This document shows positions 18,712 through 26,702 of a stretch of DNA of 64,000 nucleotides, in pieces. The position numbers and the translations under genes are program-made. The stretch lies in the NCBI GenBank assembly GCA_025210525.1, contig JAOARP010000020.1, positions 124,001-188,000 of the forward strand, written 5' to 3'. The first letter of the stretch is position 1; every line of letters begins with the position of its first letter. The notes under the pieces are model-generated. The model did not search any database and was not told the origin of the DNA. It saw only the letters and a program-made list of their open reading frames with translations. Origin of the DNA: Marinisporobacter sp. (lineage in GTDB: Bacteria > Bacillota > Clostridia > Peptostreptococcales > Thermotaleaceae).

Positions 18712-18954
18712 ATGAGTAGATCTCATAAAAAAAATCCAGTACTAAAAGATAGTGGTAGCAAAGAATGGATTAAAAGACAAGCAACAAAAGCAGTTAGAAG
18801 GTATAAAGGGACAATTCAAAATGGCTCAAGTTATAAGAAACTTTTTGAATCATGGAAGATTAATGATCACATAGTTCATGAGCCATGGGGTATAGAAAGT
18901 CAAGAATTTTGGGAAAATAAGTGGGAATGGTCAAAAAGGTATTATTGGAAATAA
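18712..18954 (+). CDS. Small basic protein of unknown function
   Basis: The 80-residue protein starts MSRSHKKNPVLKDSG and is rich in Lys, Arg, Trp and Tyr (KEWIKRQATKAVRRYKG, WENKWEWSKRYYWK). The ATG at 18712 follows a very strong GGAGGTGATGAT site; an upstream TTG is not needed. The composition suggests nucleic-acid binding, but no domain is recognised. Similar SRSHKK-type small proteins occur in Firmicutes. It converges with the serine recombinase across a bidirectional terminator. Function unknown. Confidence 0.65.
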   Translation: MSRSHKKNPVLKDSGSKEWIKRQATKAVRRYKGTIQNGSSYKKLFESWKINDHIVHEPWGIESQEFWENKWEWSKRYYWK

Positions 18955-18984
18955 AGTTAAGTAAATAGTTAAAAGTTTTTTTAC

Positions 18985-19012
18985 ATAAGCCCTGCTATTT
19001 GTGGGGCTTTTT
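18985..19012. terminator. Bidirectional terminator between the small basic protein and the recombinase
   Basis: AAGCCC and GGGCTT pair across an 11-base loop, followed by seven T on the plus strand; the flanking A/T runs allow use by both converging genes. Confidence 0.75.
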
Positions 19013-20608
19013 TTATTTAGAACCCCATAGAAAAACTTGGACATGACCAGTTTTTCCATTCCATGTAATCTTATCAATAAGAGAATGAATGAGATTTCTT
19101 TTATCGTTAACATTTTTAAAAATATCAAATAATGCATTAAAATCTTTCAGTGAAGTAATGATTGAATCCATATATTCATCTTTAATATTTGTAACTGTTG
19201 CAATGTTTTTTTTATACACAAGATTTTTTTCTAATTCATTACATTCTTGATCTAATCTTTCAATTTCTTGAATCAAATAATTTGAAGCAATATTACTTTT
19301 GTTTACAGATAGCTGCTTAATTAAATTTTGAATAGCAGAGTTTTTTATTGTGATTTGATTTTTCATAGATGCTATTTCATGGTTAATTGTATTAAAAAAA
19401 TGATGATTCTTTTGGAGTGTTTTTAATTCTTTTAATAGCACATCTTTTTTTAGAGTTTTTAAATTTTTGATGACTAGATCCTCAAGGTCATCTCCACGGA
19501 CGTTTTTATTAGTACATTTTGTTTTACCAGAGTTAGTTTTTAAGCTGCAAGTATAATAATGGGTGCGAAGATTAGTTCCTTTTATTTTATTTCCATAGGT
19601 TACACGCATATTGCTTCCACATAGAGCACATTTTAATATACCTGTAAGAAGAGCTGAGTGACTTGTTCCTATTCGAGGAGCTTTTTTCTTGTTCATTTTA
19701 AGGGTTTCTTGTATCAAAAGCCAGTGAGTAGGTTGGATGATTCCTTCATGTTTTCCTATTGCTGCAATCCATTGAGAATAATTTTGTTTTTTTCCATTTT
19801 GATTTTTATTATAAGTAAGAATCCCAGATTTTCCATTGGGTTTTCCAGCTGTAGTTACACCTAAAGCTTTAAGATAATTAAAGATTTCAGCATTTGCTCT
19901 CACATATACAGGACTTGTTAAGATGTTATGAATACTTTTTTTGTTTAAATTGCCACCATTTTTACCTTTTATATGAGTAGAAAATAAATATTTGCTAACT
20001 TGTGATAGAGACTTAGTTTCAATATATTTATTGAAAATTAATTTTATAATTTCTAATTCTTCTTTTAAGGGAGATAATTGATACATGCTCCTTTCTTTAA
20101 ACTCTTCATCTAAATAAGTGATTTTCTTGCTCTTATAGCCTAAGGGCACTTGTCCTCCTAGCCAATGTCCAGACTTCGCAAGTTCTAGCATATTGTCTCG
20201 AATTCTCTCTGCAATGGTCTCACGCTCTAGTTGTGCAAATACTGCTGCAATATTCATCATAGCACGCCCCATAGGAGTTGAAGTATCAAATTGTTCTCGA
20301 ATACTAATAAAGCTAATGCAGTACTGCTGAAGTTCTTCGATTAAATGAGCAAAATCTCCAATATTTCTGCTGATACGGTCTAATCTATAGCATATAAGTA
20401 TATCAAACTTTTTTTTTCTCGCAGCTTGAAGCATTTGCTGAAACATAGGTCTATTGGTAGTACCTCCAGAAAAACCTTCATCTTCATAGATGATATAATC
20501 TGTAATATTATGCATTTTAGCATATTCCTTACACATCTGTACTTGATTTTCAACAGAATCACCTTTACCAGTAAATTTACTTTTTCTACTGTATATGGCA
20601 GCCTTCAT
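19013..20608 (-). CDS. Large serine recombinase / site-specific integrase
   Basis: The 531-residue protein starts AAIYSRKSKFTGKGDSVENQ, placing the catalytic serine in the YSRKS motif, followed by the resolvase-domain features DEGFSGGTTNRPMF, YRLDRISRN and AQLERETIAERI (to about residue 150). A recombinase DNA-binding domain (about 170-310) and a zinc ribbon (CALCGSNMR...CTN, about 325-370) precede a coiled-coil tail, the standard large serine integrase plan. It would catalyse integration and excision through a 2-bp staggered exchange. It is the only recombinase in the island and the natural candidate for the insertion into the FAD oxidoreductase gene, although it lies about 6.4 and 4.2 kb from the two junctions. 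Confidence 0.9.
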   Translation of the reverse strand: MKAAIYSRKSKFTGKGDSVENQVQMCKEYAKMHNITDYIIYEDEGFSGGTTNRPMFQQMLQAARKKKFDILICYRLDRISRNIGDFAHLIEELQQYCISFISIREQFDTSTPMGRAMMNIAAVFAQLERETIAERIRDNMLELAKSGHWLGGQVPLGYKSKKITYLDEEFKERSMYQLSPLKEELEIIKLIFNKYIETKSLSQVSKYLFSTHIKGKNGGNLNKKSIHNILTSPVYVRANAEIFNYLKALGVTTAGKPNGKSGILTYNKNQNGKKQNYSQWIAAIGKHEGIIQPTHWLLIQETLKMNKKKAPRIGTSHSALLTGILKCALCGSNMRVTYGNKIKGTNLRTHYYTCSLKTNSGKTKCTNKNVRGDDLEDLVIKNLKTLKKDVLLKELKTLQKNHHFFNTINHEIASMKNQITIKNSAIQNLIKQLSVNKSNIASNYLIQEIERLDQECNELEKNLVYKKNIATVTNIKDEYMDSIITSLKDFNALFDIFKNVNDKRNLIHSLIDKITWNGKTGHVQVFLWGSK

Positions 20609-20718
20609 AGGGTGCTCCTTTCTTTTTGTAAATAATACTATTTGAAAATTATGTGGATTTTAAAAAGAATGTATTTATTTAGTTTTTTGTATATATATAT
20701 TAATGAGGAGGTTCACAT

Positions 20719-20898
20719 ATGAGTAAGATTTTAGAAGTAACTGTTTATGAACCTACTCAAGAAAAGATGGATGAATACAATGCACGTGGAGCAAAAGCTT
20801 TAGCGAAGATACTATTTAAAAATATGAAAGCTGAAAATTTTGAAAAAATGATCAACGCTCTTGAAAAACATAACAAGGATGAGATACAAAAAGATTAA
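20719..20898 (+). CDS. Small 59-residue protein, unknown
   Basis: A short frame starts at ATG 20719, seven bases after GAGGAGG, and runs to TAA at 20896-20898: MSKILEVTVYEPTQEKMDEY... ending HNKDEIQKD. It is Lys/Glu-rich and probably alpha-helical. It is divergent from the serine recombinase with a 110-bp intergenic region and is followed by a terminator hairpin, which supports a real gene. It might be a recombination directionality factor or regulator because of its position, but no motif proves this. Confidence 0.55.
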   Translation: MSKILEVTVYEPTQEKMDEYNARGAKALAKILFKNMKAENFEKMINALEKHNKDEIQKD

Positions 20899-20906
20899 TA
20901 TATGAC

Positions 20907-20940
20907 TAAGAGCCACTCTGTTTTAGGGTGGCTTTAAGGT
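20907..20940 (+). terminator. Terminator after the 59-residue protein
   Basis: AGCCAC and GTGGCT form a six-bp stem with a T-rich downstream stretch. Confidence 0.55.
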
Positions 20941-21055
20941 TTTGTAGATAGAGATAAATTTTATCTTAAATAAGATTTACAAAGAATGTTTACAATTAGA
21001 TAAATTAGTATATAATAAAAATGAATATATAATTCGTTTTTAAAGGGAGGTTTAT

Positions 21056-21667
21056 ATGGTTCAATATAAAAAAGATGAAATAAAAGAAAAGATTGATCAA
21101 GCAGCATTGAGGGTATTTGCAAAAAAAGGGTATAGAGATAGTAAAATTTCAGATATAGCAAAAAAGGCAGGCATATCAGTTGGCAATATTTATAGGTATT
21201 ATAAAAGTAAAGATGATATTTTTTATACGGTTGTTCCAGAAAGGTTTATAGAAACCATAAGAAGTTTATTAGTAGAAAAAGTTTCTGCAATAAAGGAGAA
21301 AAAACTAAAATTTATTGAAGACAGTAATGAATTTTGGCTGTTTAATAATGAATTTATTCATTTTATGGTAAACAATCGTGAACGCATGTTGATTGTATTT
21401 CATAATAATAAAGGAACAAAATATGAAAATGCAAAAGATGAGGTAATTCAGTTTATTATGACAACTGTAAGAGATGGCTATAGAGTACAATATAATCAAT
21501 TTATAGATGTAAATAAGGATGATTTTGCAATGAAAATAATTTATGAAAATCTTATGCATATGATCCTTAGGATTTTAGAAGAGGCAAAAACAGTTGAAGA
21601 AGTAATGAAGTATTTAAAATCTATCAATATATATCACATGTTTGGCATTACTGGAATATTAAAATAA
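21056..21667 (+). CDS. TetR/AcrR family transcriptional regulator
   Basis: The 203-residue protein has a TetR N-terminal helix-turn-helix (about residues 10-55): ALRVFAKKGYRDSKISDIAKKAGISVGNIYRYYKSKDDIFY. The C-terminal ligand domain is generic. The ATG at 21056 follows GGGAGG. No efflux gene is adjacent; a short sequence right after the stop resembles the end of an ABC-transporter ATPase, so the original target may have been deleted. It probably represses its own promoter. Confidence 0.88.
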   Translation: MVQYKKDEIKEKIDQAALRVFAKKGYRDSKISDIAKKAGISVGNIYRYYKSKDDIFYTVVPERFIETIRSLLVEKVSAIKEKKLKFIEDSNEFWLFNNEFIHFMVNNRERMLIVFHNNKGTKYENAKDEVIQFIMTTVRDGYRVQYNQFIDVNKDDFAMKIIYENLMHMILRILEEAKTVEEVMKYLKSINIYHMFGITGILK

Positions 21668-21723
21668 ATTATTGTAACCCATAAATTAGAAGAAGCTGTA
21701 GGAATGAAAGTAGGATGATAAAC

Positions 21724-22632
21724 ATGCAAATTAATCGATTATTTGAAATTATAATGATTTTGTTAAATAAAGAAAGGGTAACAGCTAAAGAACTAGCACA
21801 ATATTTTGGAGTTTCAACCAGAACAATATATAGAGATATTGATATATTGAGTCTATCGAATATTCCTATATACACCAATAAAGGGAGTGGAGGGGGCATT
21901 CGGATTTTACCACAGTTTATTATGGATAAATCTTTACTTTTAGAAGAAGAACAGCGCCATATGATAGCTGCACTCCATAGCTTAAAAGCAACAAAGTATG
22001 CTGAAGTAGATACGGTCATTACAAAACTCGCAGCCCTTTTCAAAAATAAAGATAGTTATAATTGGATAGAGGTTGATTTTTCTCATTGGGGAAGCGATGG
22101 TGAGAATAAAACTAAATTTAATAGATTAAGAGATGCAATACTTAATTGTCATATAGTAGAATTTGATTATATTAATTCCCATGGAGAAAAAGCAGGCAGA
22201 TCTATAGAGCCTGTAAAACTTGTGTTCAAAGGGCAAGGATGGTATGTGCAAGGATTTTGTCAAGCTAAACAGGATATAAGGGTATTTAGACTATCAAGAA
22301 TTAATAATTTAATAGTGAAGGAGCAAACCTTTGAAAATATCCATTCAATGGATTTGTCTATAGAACCATCTACATTAGATCAAAAACATATGGTTACCTT
22401 AATGCTTAAATTTGAACCAGAGATAGCTTATAGAGTTTACGATGACTTTGGATATGAAAATATCACACATAATAAAGATGGAACATTAGAAGTTAGCATA
22501 ACTTTTCCTAAAGGGGACTGGATTTATGGGTATATTTTATCTTTCGGTAAATTTGTTCAGGTGTTAGAACCAAAGGATATCAGAGAGAAAATAAAAGAAG
22601 ATTTGCGGTTAACTCTAAAGATTTATGAATAA
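21724..22632 (+). CDS. YafY-type HTH/WYL transcriptional regulator
   Basis: The 302-residue protein has an N-terminal winged helix (RLFEIIMILLNKERVTAKELAQYFGVSTRTIYRDIDIL) and a central WYL ligand-sensing domain (CHIVEFDYINSHGEKAGRSIEPVKLVFKGQGWYVQGF..RVFRLSRI, about residues 135-200) followed by a WCX-type C-terminus. WYL regulators sense nucleotides or small ligands and are common in defence and stress loci. ATG 21724 or 21715 could start it. A 9-bp hairpin lies between it and the GyrI-like gene, yet the three genes 21724-24067 look like one functional group. Confidence 0.87.
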   Translation: MQINRLFEIIMILLNKERVTAKELAQYFGVSTRTIYRDIDILSLSNIPIYTNKGSGGGIRILPQFIMDKSLLLEEEQRHMIAALHSLKATKYAEVDTVITKLAALFKNKDSYNWIEVDFSHWGSDGENKTKFNRLRDAILNCHIVEFDYINSHGEKAGRSIEPVKLVFKGQGWYVQGFCQAKQDIRVFRLSRINNLIVKEQTFENIHSMDLSIEPSTLDQKHMVTLMLKFEPEIAYRVYDDFGYENITHNKDGTLEVSITFPKGDWIYGYILSFGKFVQVLEPKDIREKIKEDLRLTLKIYE

Positions 22633-22639
22633 TTCCTGT

Positions 22640-22668
22640 AATATGACATACTGCTGTCATATTTCTTT
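22640..22668 (+). terminator. Hairpin after the YafY-type regulator
   Basis: AATATGACA and TGTCATATT make a nine-bp stem with a six-base loop; only a weak T tract follows, so it may be a partial terminator or an operator. Confidence 0.5.
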
Positions 22669-22705
22669 ATGTAAAATAATGAAAAAGACATAGGGGGGAA
22701 CTATT

Positions 22706-23170
22706 ATGAAATATGAAATAGTAACATTAAATCAAAAGACGGTAGTAGGAATTATAAAGCAAACTACTAATGAAGGAGGACAATGTGTTAAGGATATCGG
22801 AGAAATATGGCAAAACTTTATTACTACAGGAATTTATGAAAAAATTGTGGAAAAAGTAAATCATAAGGTAATAGGATTATATACAGATTATCAAGGGGAT
22901 TTTACTAAACCATATGATTTTATAGCTTGTTGTGAAGTAATGGATGATAGGATGTTAGATAGTTTTCTCACTAAAAAAATTATTCCTAAAGGGAAATATG
23001 CTAAATTTATTATCAATGGAGATGTAGAAAAAGCTGTAGGGCAATTTTGGACGAAACTTTGGCAAATGGACTTAGATAGGGCATACACTTGTGATTTTGA
23101 AGAATATCAAAATAACTCACAACATATGAAGAATCAAGAGATTCATATATATATTTCTTTAAAAGAATAA
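22706..23170 (+). CDS. GyrI-like / effector-binding domain protein
   Basis: The 154-residue protein fits the stand-alone GyrI-like (AraC effector-binding, SHS2-like) family: MKYEIVTLNQKTVVGIIKQTTN at the start, GLYTDYQGDFTKPYDFIACCEV in the middle and PKGKYAKFIINGDVEKAVGQFWTKLW near the end. These bind small hydrophobic ligands or act as inhibitors. An AGGGGGG site precedes the ATG. It lies between the YafY-type regulator and a radical SAM gene, a set that I recognise as recurring in Clostridia, where it may act as the sensor for the regulator. Confidence 0.8.
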   Translation: MKYEIVTLNQKTVVGIIKQTTNEGGQCVKDIGEIWQNFITTGIYEKIVEKVNHKVIGLYTDYQGDFTKPYDFIACCEVMDDRMLDSFLTKKIIPKGKYAKFIINGDVEKAVGQFWTKLWQMDLDRAYTCDFEEYQNNSQHMKNQEIHIYISLKE

Positions 23171-23179
23171 GAGGCTGAT

Positions 23180-24067
23180 ATGAAGTATATACCAGCAAAA
23201 ACCATATTGTCAGGTTATAATAGTTGTGGTGAGTGGTTTGGATGCAATTATAATATGAACATCTATAGGGGGTGCTCTCATGGATGCATTTATTGTGATA
23301 GTAGAAGTGAATGCTACCACATAGAAAATTTTGATCAAGTTAGGGCTAAGAAAGATTCTATTGATATTTTAGACAAAGAACTTAGATCAAAACGTAAAAA
23401 GGGAGTAGTTGGAACAGGTTCTATGTCAGATCCGTACAATCTTTTCGAAGAAAAATATAAGCTTACTAGACAAGCATTAGAACTTTTAACTAAACATCGT
23501 TTTGGAGTATCAATAGCTACAAAGAGTCCATTGATTACAAGAGATATAGATGTACTTAAAAGAATAAAAAGACATTCTCCTGTTCTTGTGAAGATGACAG
23601 TAACGAGTGCTACTGATGGATTATCCAAAATACTTGAGCCAAATGTAGCTAGGTCATCTGAAAGATTTGAGGCTATTAATAAGCTTTCTACTAGTGGTAT
23701 ATTCACAGGAATATTGCTCATGTCTGTATTACCATTTATTGAAGATCATGATGAAAATATACTAGAAATTATAAGGTTAGCTAAAGAAAATGGAGCAAAA
23801 TTTATCTATCCTGCTTTTGGTGTAACGCTTAGACAAAACCAAAGAATTCATTTCTTTAAAAAATTAGATGAACATTTTAAAGGAATGAGTAAAAAATATA
23901 TAAAAGAATACGGTTTTTCTTATGAGTGTCGTTCAAAGCGAGCAGATGAGTTATGGAAAGTTTTTAAAGGAGCATGTGATAAAGAAAATTTGTTGTATAA
24001 AATGGAAGACATCATTAATCGTTATAAAAATGAATATGAAGAAAAGCAAATCAGCTTTTTTAGTTAA
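23180..24067 (+). CDS. SPL-family radical SAM protein
   Basis: The 295-residue protein has the radical SAM cluster motif CSHGCIYC (about residues 32-39) and the spore photoproduct lyase-like family layout (GTGSMSDPYNLFEEKYKLTRQALELL, then ATKSPLITRD). It uses a [4Fe-4S] cluster and S-adenosylmethionine, but the cysteine specific to true spore photoproduct lyase is not evident and the protein is shorter, so DNA-lesion repair is not established. The gene starts nine bases after the GyrI-like gene and is followed by a terminator. Confidence 0.82.
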   Translation: MKYIPAKTILSGYNSCGEWFGCNYNMNIYRGCSHGCIYCDSRSECYHIENFDQVRAKKDSIDILDKELRSKRKKGVVGTGSMSDPYNLFEEKYKLTRQALELLTKHRFGVSIATKSPLITRDIDVLKRIKRHSPVLVKMTVTSATDGLSKILEPNVARSSERFEAINKLSTSGIFTGILLMSVLPFIEDHDENILEIIRLAKENGAKFIYPAFGVTLRQNQRIHFFKKLDEHFKGMSKKYIKEYGFSYECRSKRADELWKVFKGACDKENLLYKMEDIINRYKNEYEEKQISFFS

Positions 24068-24095
24068 GCCCTACATACTATTTGTAGGGTTTTAT
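24067..24095 (+). terminator. Terminator after the radical SAM gene
   Basis: CCCTACA and TGTAGGG pair with a seven-base loop, followed by a T-rich stretch. Confidence 0.7.
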
Positions 24096-24179
24096 CATAT
24101 GCATATTTTATTTATGAAAATCATGTTAAAATAGATGTAGAACTTTTAGATTTATAAATATTTTTTTAGGAGGGTTATT

Positions 24180-24749
24180 ATGACGACCTGGAGAAGTAGA
24201 GGACATCGAGGAGACTCCTCTGAGAATGAAATTGACTTAACAAATGACCTATATAGAAGAAAAAAATTAGCATATATAAAAAAGAATCCAGTCCCTATAA
24301 AGGTCATTGATATTGATAGTAAAGGGATGATTACAAAAGCATATTTTGAGCAAAAAGCCTGTGTAGATTATAGTGGAATCGCACAAAGAATTTCTATTGC
24401 CTTTGATGTAAAAGAGACTGAATTGAAAAGTTTACCTCTTAGTAATATACATGCCCATCAAATACAGGATCTTAAGGAACATGCAGAACAAGGAGGGGTA
24501 AGTTTTGTATTAGCTCATTTCAAAATATATAATGAGTATTATTTAATCCCACTAGAAATAATTGTATATTATTATGAGAAGAGCTTACAAGGAGGGCGTA
24601 AATCAATACCTTATGGTGGTCTAGATAAAAAATTTCAGATTAAACGTGAATCTAATGGGATTATAAATTATTTGCCTACGATTAATACATATCTTAACTT
24701 AAAAGAAACATTGAAGGAACAATATATTGCACCAAGGAATGCTAAATAA
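24180..24749 (+). CDS. RecU-like Holliday junction resolvase
   Basis: The 189-residue protein aligns with RecU: RRGHRGDSSENEIDLTNDLY at the N-terminus, VPIKVIDID...KGMITKAYFEQKACVDYSGIAQRISIAFDVKET (catalytic Asp in DYSG, acidic and Lys in FDVKET), then LPLSNIHAHQIQDLKEHAEQGGVSFVLAHF. RecU cuts Holliday junctions with RuvAB and works in segregation; phages and plasmids carry copies. The FEAKET of Bacillus RecU is FDVKET here, a conservative change. It is the last gene before the right junction. AGGAGGG precedes the ATG. Confidence 0.82.
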   Translation: MTTWRSRGHRGDSSENEIDLTNDLYRRKKLAYIKKNPVPIKVIDIDSKGMITKAYFEQKACVDYSGIAQRISIAFDVKETELKSLPLSNIHAHQIQDLKEHAEQGGVSFVLAHFKIYNEYYLIPLEIIVYYYEKSLQGGRKSIPYGGLDKKFQIKRESNGIINYLPTINTYLNLKETLKEQYIAPRNAK

Positions 24750-24818
24750 TGGCACGATTAAACTTTTTAAATCGAAGAATTTAGGATCTTGAGTGTAAAT
24801 ATTGCAATTTAGTGAAGA

Positions 24819-24831
24819 TACCTGAAGCTAT
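24819..24831. other. Putative right attachment junction (attR core)
   Basis: Foreign sequence ends and the 3' part of the FAD oxidoreductase resumes at GAAGCTATTGCTACTGG. GA at 24824-24825 or GC at 24827-24828 corresponds to the left junction. Confidence 0.55.
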
Positions 24832-25108
24832 TGCTACTGGAAGTTTAGCAGGTCATAATAGTGTTCGTTTAATAAAAGGAATGCCCTTTTTGGAGTTACC
24901 AGTAAATTTATGTATTGGGGATTTAATTGCATATGAACATATGCAGAGTAAAACAGAAGAAGGAATAAAAACTAGATATACTTTTGCAGGGGCTGATTAT
25001 TTTAAGAGAATGAAGGATTTAAATTTATATACTACAAATGTAGAAGTATTAAAGAAAAAAATTGAAAAAATAAATCTTTTAAATGTATTTGAAGAAAAAT
25101 TAATATAA
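24824..25108 (+). pseudogene. 3' part of the interrupted FAD-dependent oxidoreductase
   Basis: The frame reads EAIATGSLAGHNSVRLIKGM, then the tail signatures ELPVNLCIGDLIAYE and RYTFAGADYFKRMKDLNLYTT, and ends EEKLI-stop. This is the conserved C-terminal part of the same oxidoreductase family whose first part is at 11649; there is no start codon or ribosome site of its own beyond a chance GTG at 24812. The joint between both parts is in frame and free of missing sequence, so the insertion looks clean and recent. A terminator follows. Confidence 0.85.
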
Positions 25109-25119
25109 AATGAAGAATT

Positions 25120-25172
25120 AAACTCATTTCTAATTAAAATGAAAAATAATTTAATTAGAAATGAGTTTTTGT
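25120..25172 (+). terminator. Terminator after the FAD oxidoreductase 3' fragment
   Basis: An 18-bp perfect stem (25120-25137 with 25149-25166, core ACTCATTTCTAATTAAA) with an 11-base loop and T tail. The remaining bases up to 25358 are AT-rich with no gene. Confidence 0.85.
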
Positions 25173-25358
25173 GTTGTGAGGATATAAATTTTTTGAAAAG
25201 AGAATAGAAATATTTCTTTTAAAGGAAATAATATAAAGAGATTTAGCTATTTGGTTTAGTGGATTATAGACGTGTAGTATTGTAAATGATATGATAAAAT
25301 AAATTATAAAAAATAGTTAAAATAGCTATGTAGATGTAGAAAAAAAGGAGGTACGATA

Positions 25359-26702
25359 TTGAACCTTAAAACAAAAAAACAACAATTGATTAATTCGGTG
25401 AGTATAGGGATTACAGTAAGTATATTTATTGCGATATTTCTATTTTTTGCTATTGATGCAGTAGATAATCGAAATCAACAAAGGGAAAGATTAGAAGTAC
25501 TAGAAAGGTTTCTAAGATTCCAATCTAGTGCAGAAGCCACAATCAATGAGAGTACTAATTTATTAGAGGGATATTTAGCATATATAGAAACGAATCATAA
25601 TATATCAGAAGAAGATACAAATAGATATTTAAAGAGGTTATTATCAAAAAAAACAACACTTATTCGCAATATAGGCATTATAAAAGATACTACGATTATA
25701 TGGAATTATCCCCGAGAAGAAAATGAAAAGGCTATAGGCGTTGATATAGGGAATATACCTAGTCAGAGGAATGAGGTACTTAAGGTGAAGGATACGCTAG
25801 AGGGGGTATTTATAGGACCCGTTAATTTAGTGCAGGGAGATGTTGGTTTTATCGCTCGTTTGCCAATAAGAATGGAAGGGACATATTGGGGTCAGATTAG
25901 TATTGTCATGGATGGTGATAAATATCTTAATCATTTACAGACAATAGCTAAAGAATCTGGGCTGAATATTGCTATTTTTAATCAAGAAGAATTTCCATTC
26001 AAGTCTTTTTATGGAGATGTTGAAATAATAGATCGTAATGGAATGGTACTTGATATAGAGATACTAAACAATAAATGGAAAGTCGCTACAGAACCATTGG
26101 GAGGATGGACAGAAAACGTAATGAAAATTAAAACTCTAAAAGGAATTGCTTTATTAACAAGTTTGATGGTTGGCTTCTTTTTATATATGATTTTTAATAC
26201 AAGATATCAATTAAACGACCAAGCTATGAATGATTATTTAACGGGACTCCATAATAGGAACTTTTTAGAATATTATTATCAAATAATTTTTAAAAGAGCA
26301 GAAGCGAATAATGAATTGATTGGTGTATTTTTGTTAGATATTAATTATTTTAAAAAGATTAATGATAATTATGGACATAAAATAGGAGATTTAGTGTTGA
26401 TTGAATTTTCAAAAAGACTACAATCGGTGGGAGTAAATGAAAAAAAAGTATTTAGATTGGGTGGAGATGAATTTCTCATTTTAGTTTCAGGATGTGAAGA
26501 ATTAGAGGATTTAAAATATGTAGAGCGAAAAATAAGGGCTGAAGCAGTATTTAGATTTAAGCATGAAAATATAGCTATAGAGATTATGCCCAGTATGGGC
26601 CTTGCTACTTACCCAAATGATGGACAGACACTAGATGAGATTATGCATATTGCAGATTCTAGGATGTATGAAGAGAAAAGATTAATTAAAGGAGAAAAAT
26701 GA
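25359..26702 (+). CDS. CHASE-type sensor diguanylate cyclase (GGDEF)
   Basis: The 447-residue protein has an N-terminal membrane helix (about 12-35), an extracytoplasmic sensor of about 220 residues resembling CHASE (NYPREENEKAIGVDIG, then FIARLPI), a second helix near 262-282 and a C-terminal GGDEF domain with the active motif GGDEF at 368-372. It would make cyclic di-GMP from two GTP. There is no obvious RxxD inhibitory site. The TTG start follows AAGGAGG. Its stop overlaps the next start (ATGA at 26699), so it is coupled to the sigma-54 activator, an uncommon pairing. Confidence 0.88.
   Translation: MNLKTKKQQLINSVSIGITVSIFIAIFLFFAIDAVDNRNQQRERLEVLERFLRFQSSAEATINESTNLLEGYLAYIETNHNISEEDTNRYLKRLLSKKTTLIRNIGIIKDTTIIWNYPREENEKAIGVDIGNIPSQRNEVLKVKDTLEGVFIGPVNLVQGDVGFIARLPIRMEGTYWGQISIVMDGDKYLNHLQTIAKESGLNIAIFNQEEFPFKSFYGDVEIIDRNGMVLDIEILNNKWKVATEPLGGWTENVMKIKTLKGIALLTSLMVGFFLYMIFNTRYQLNDQAMNDYLTGLHNRNFLEYYYQIIFKRAEANNELIGVFLLDINYFKKINDNYGHKIGDLVLIEFSKRLQSVGVNEKKVFRLGGDEFLILVSGCEELEDLKYVERKIRAEAVFRFKHENIAIEIMPSMGLATYPNDGQTLDEIMHIADSRMYEEKRLIKGEK

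Larger units (their letters stand above)
12645..24825. mobile_element. Putative 12.2 kb genomic island integrated in an FAD oxidoreductase gene
   Basis: Two fragments of one gene flank this stretch, in the same orientation and with complementary parts of the coding sequence. Rejoining them at the shared dinucleotide GA (12645-12646 and 24824-24825) restores the frame and gives GHTEAIATGSLAGHN. Inside are a large serine recombinase, an RT-nitrilase, a channel-like protein, a DIP1984 protein, regulators, a radical SAM protein and a RecU-type resolvase. Absence of a long direct repeat is expected for serine integrases, which share only a 2-bp crossover core. The recombinase lies mid-element rather than beside an end, so a composite history is possible. 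Confidence 0.72.

Noticed and set aside
23180-24067. Spore photoproduct lyase
   Set aside because: The protein belongs to the SPL-like radical SAM family but is short and lacks the expected extra cysteine, so no DNA-repair role is claimed.
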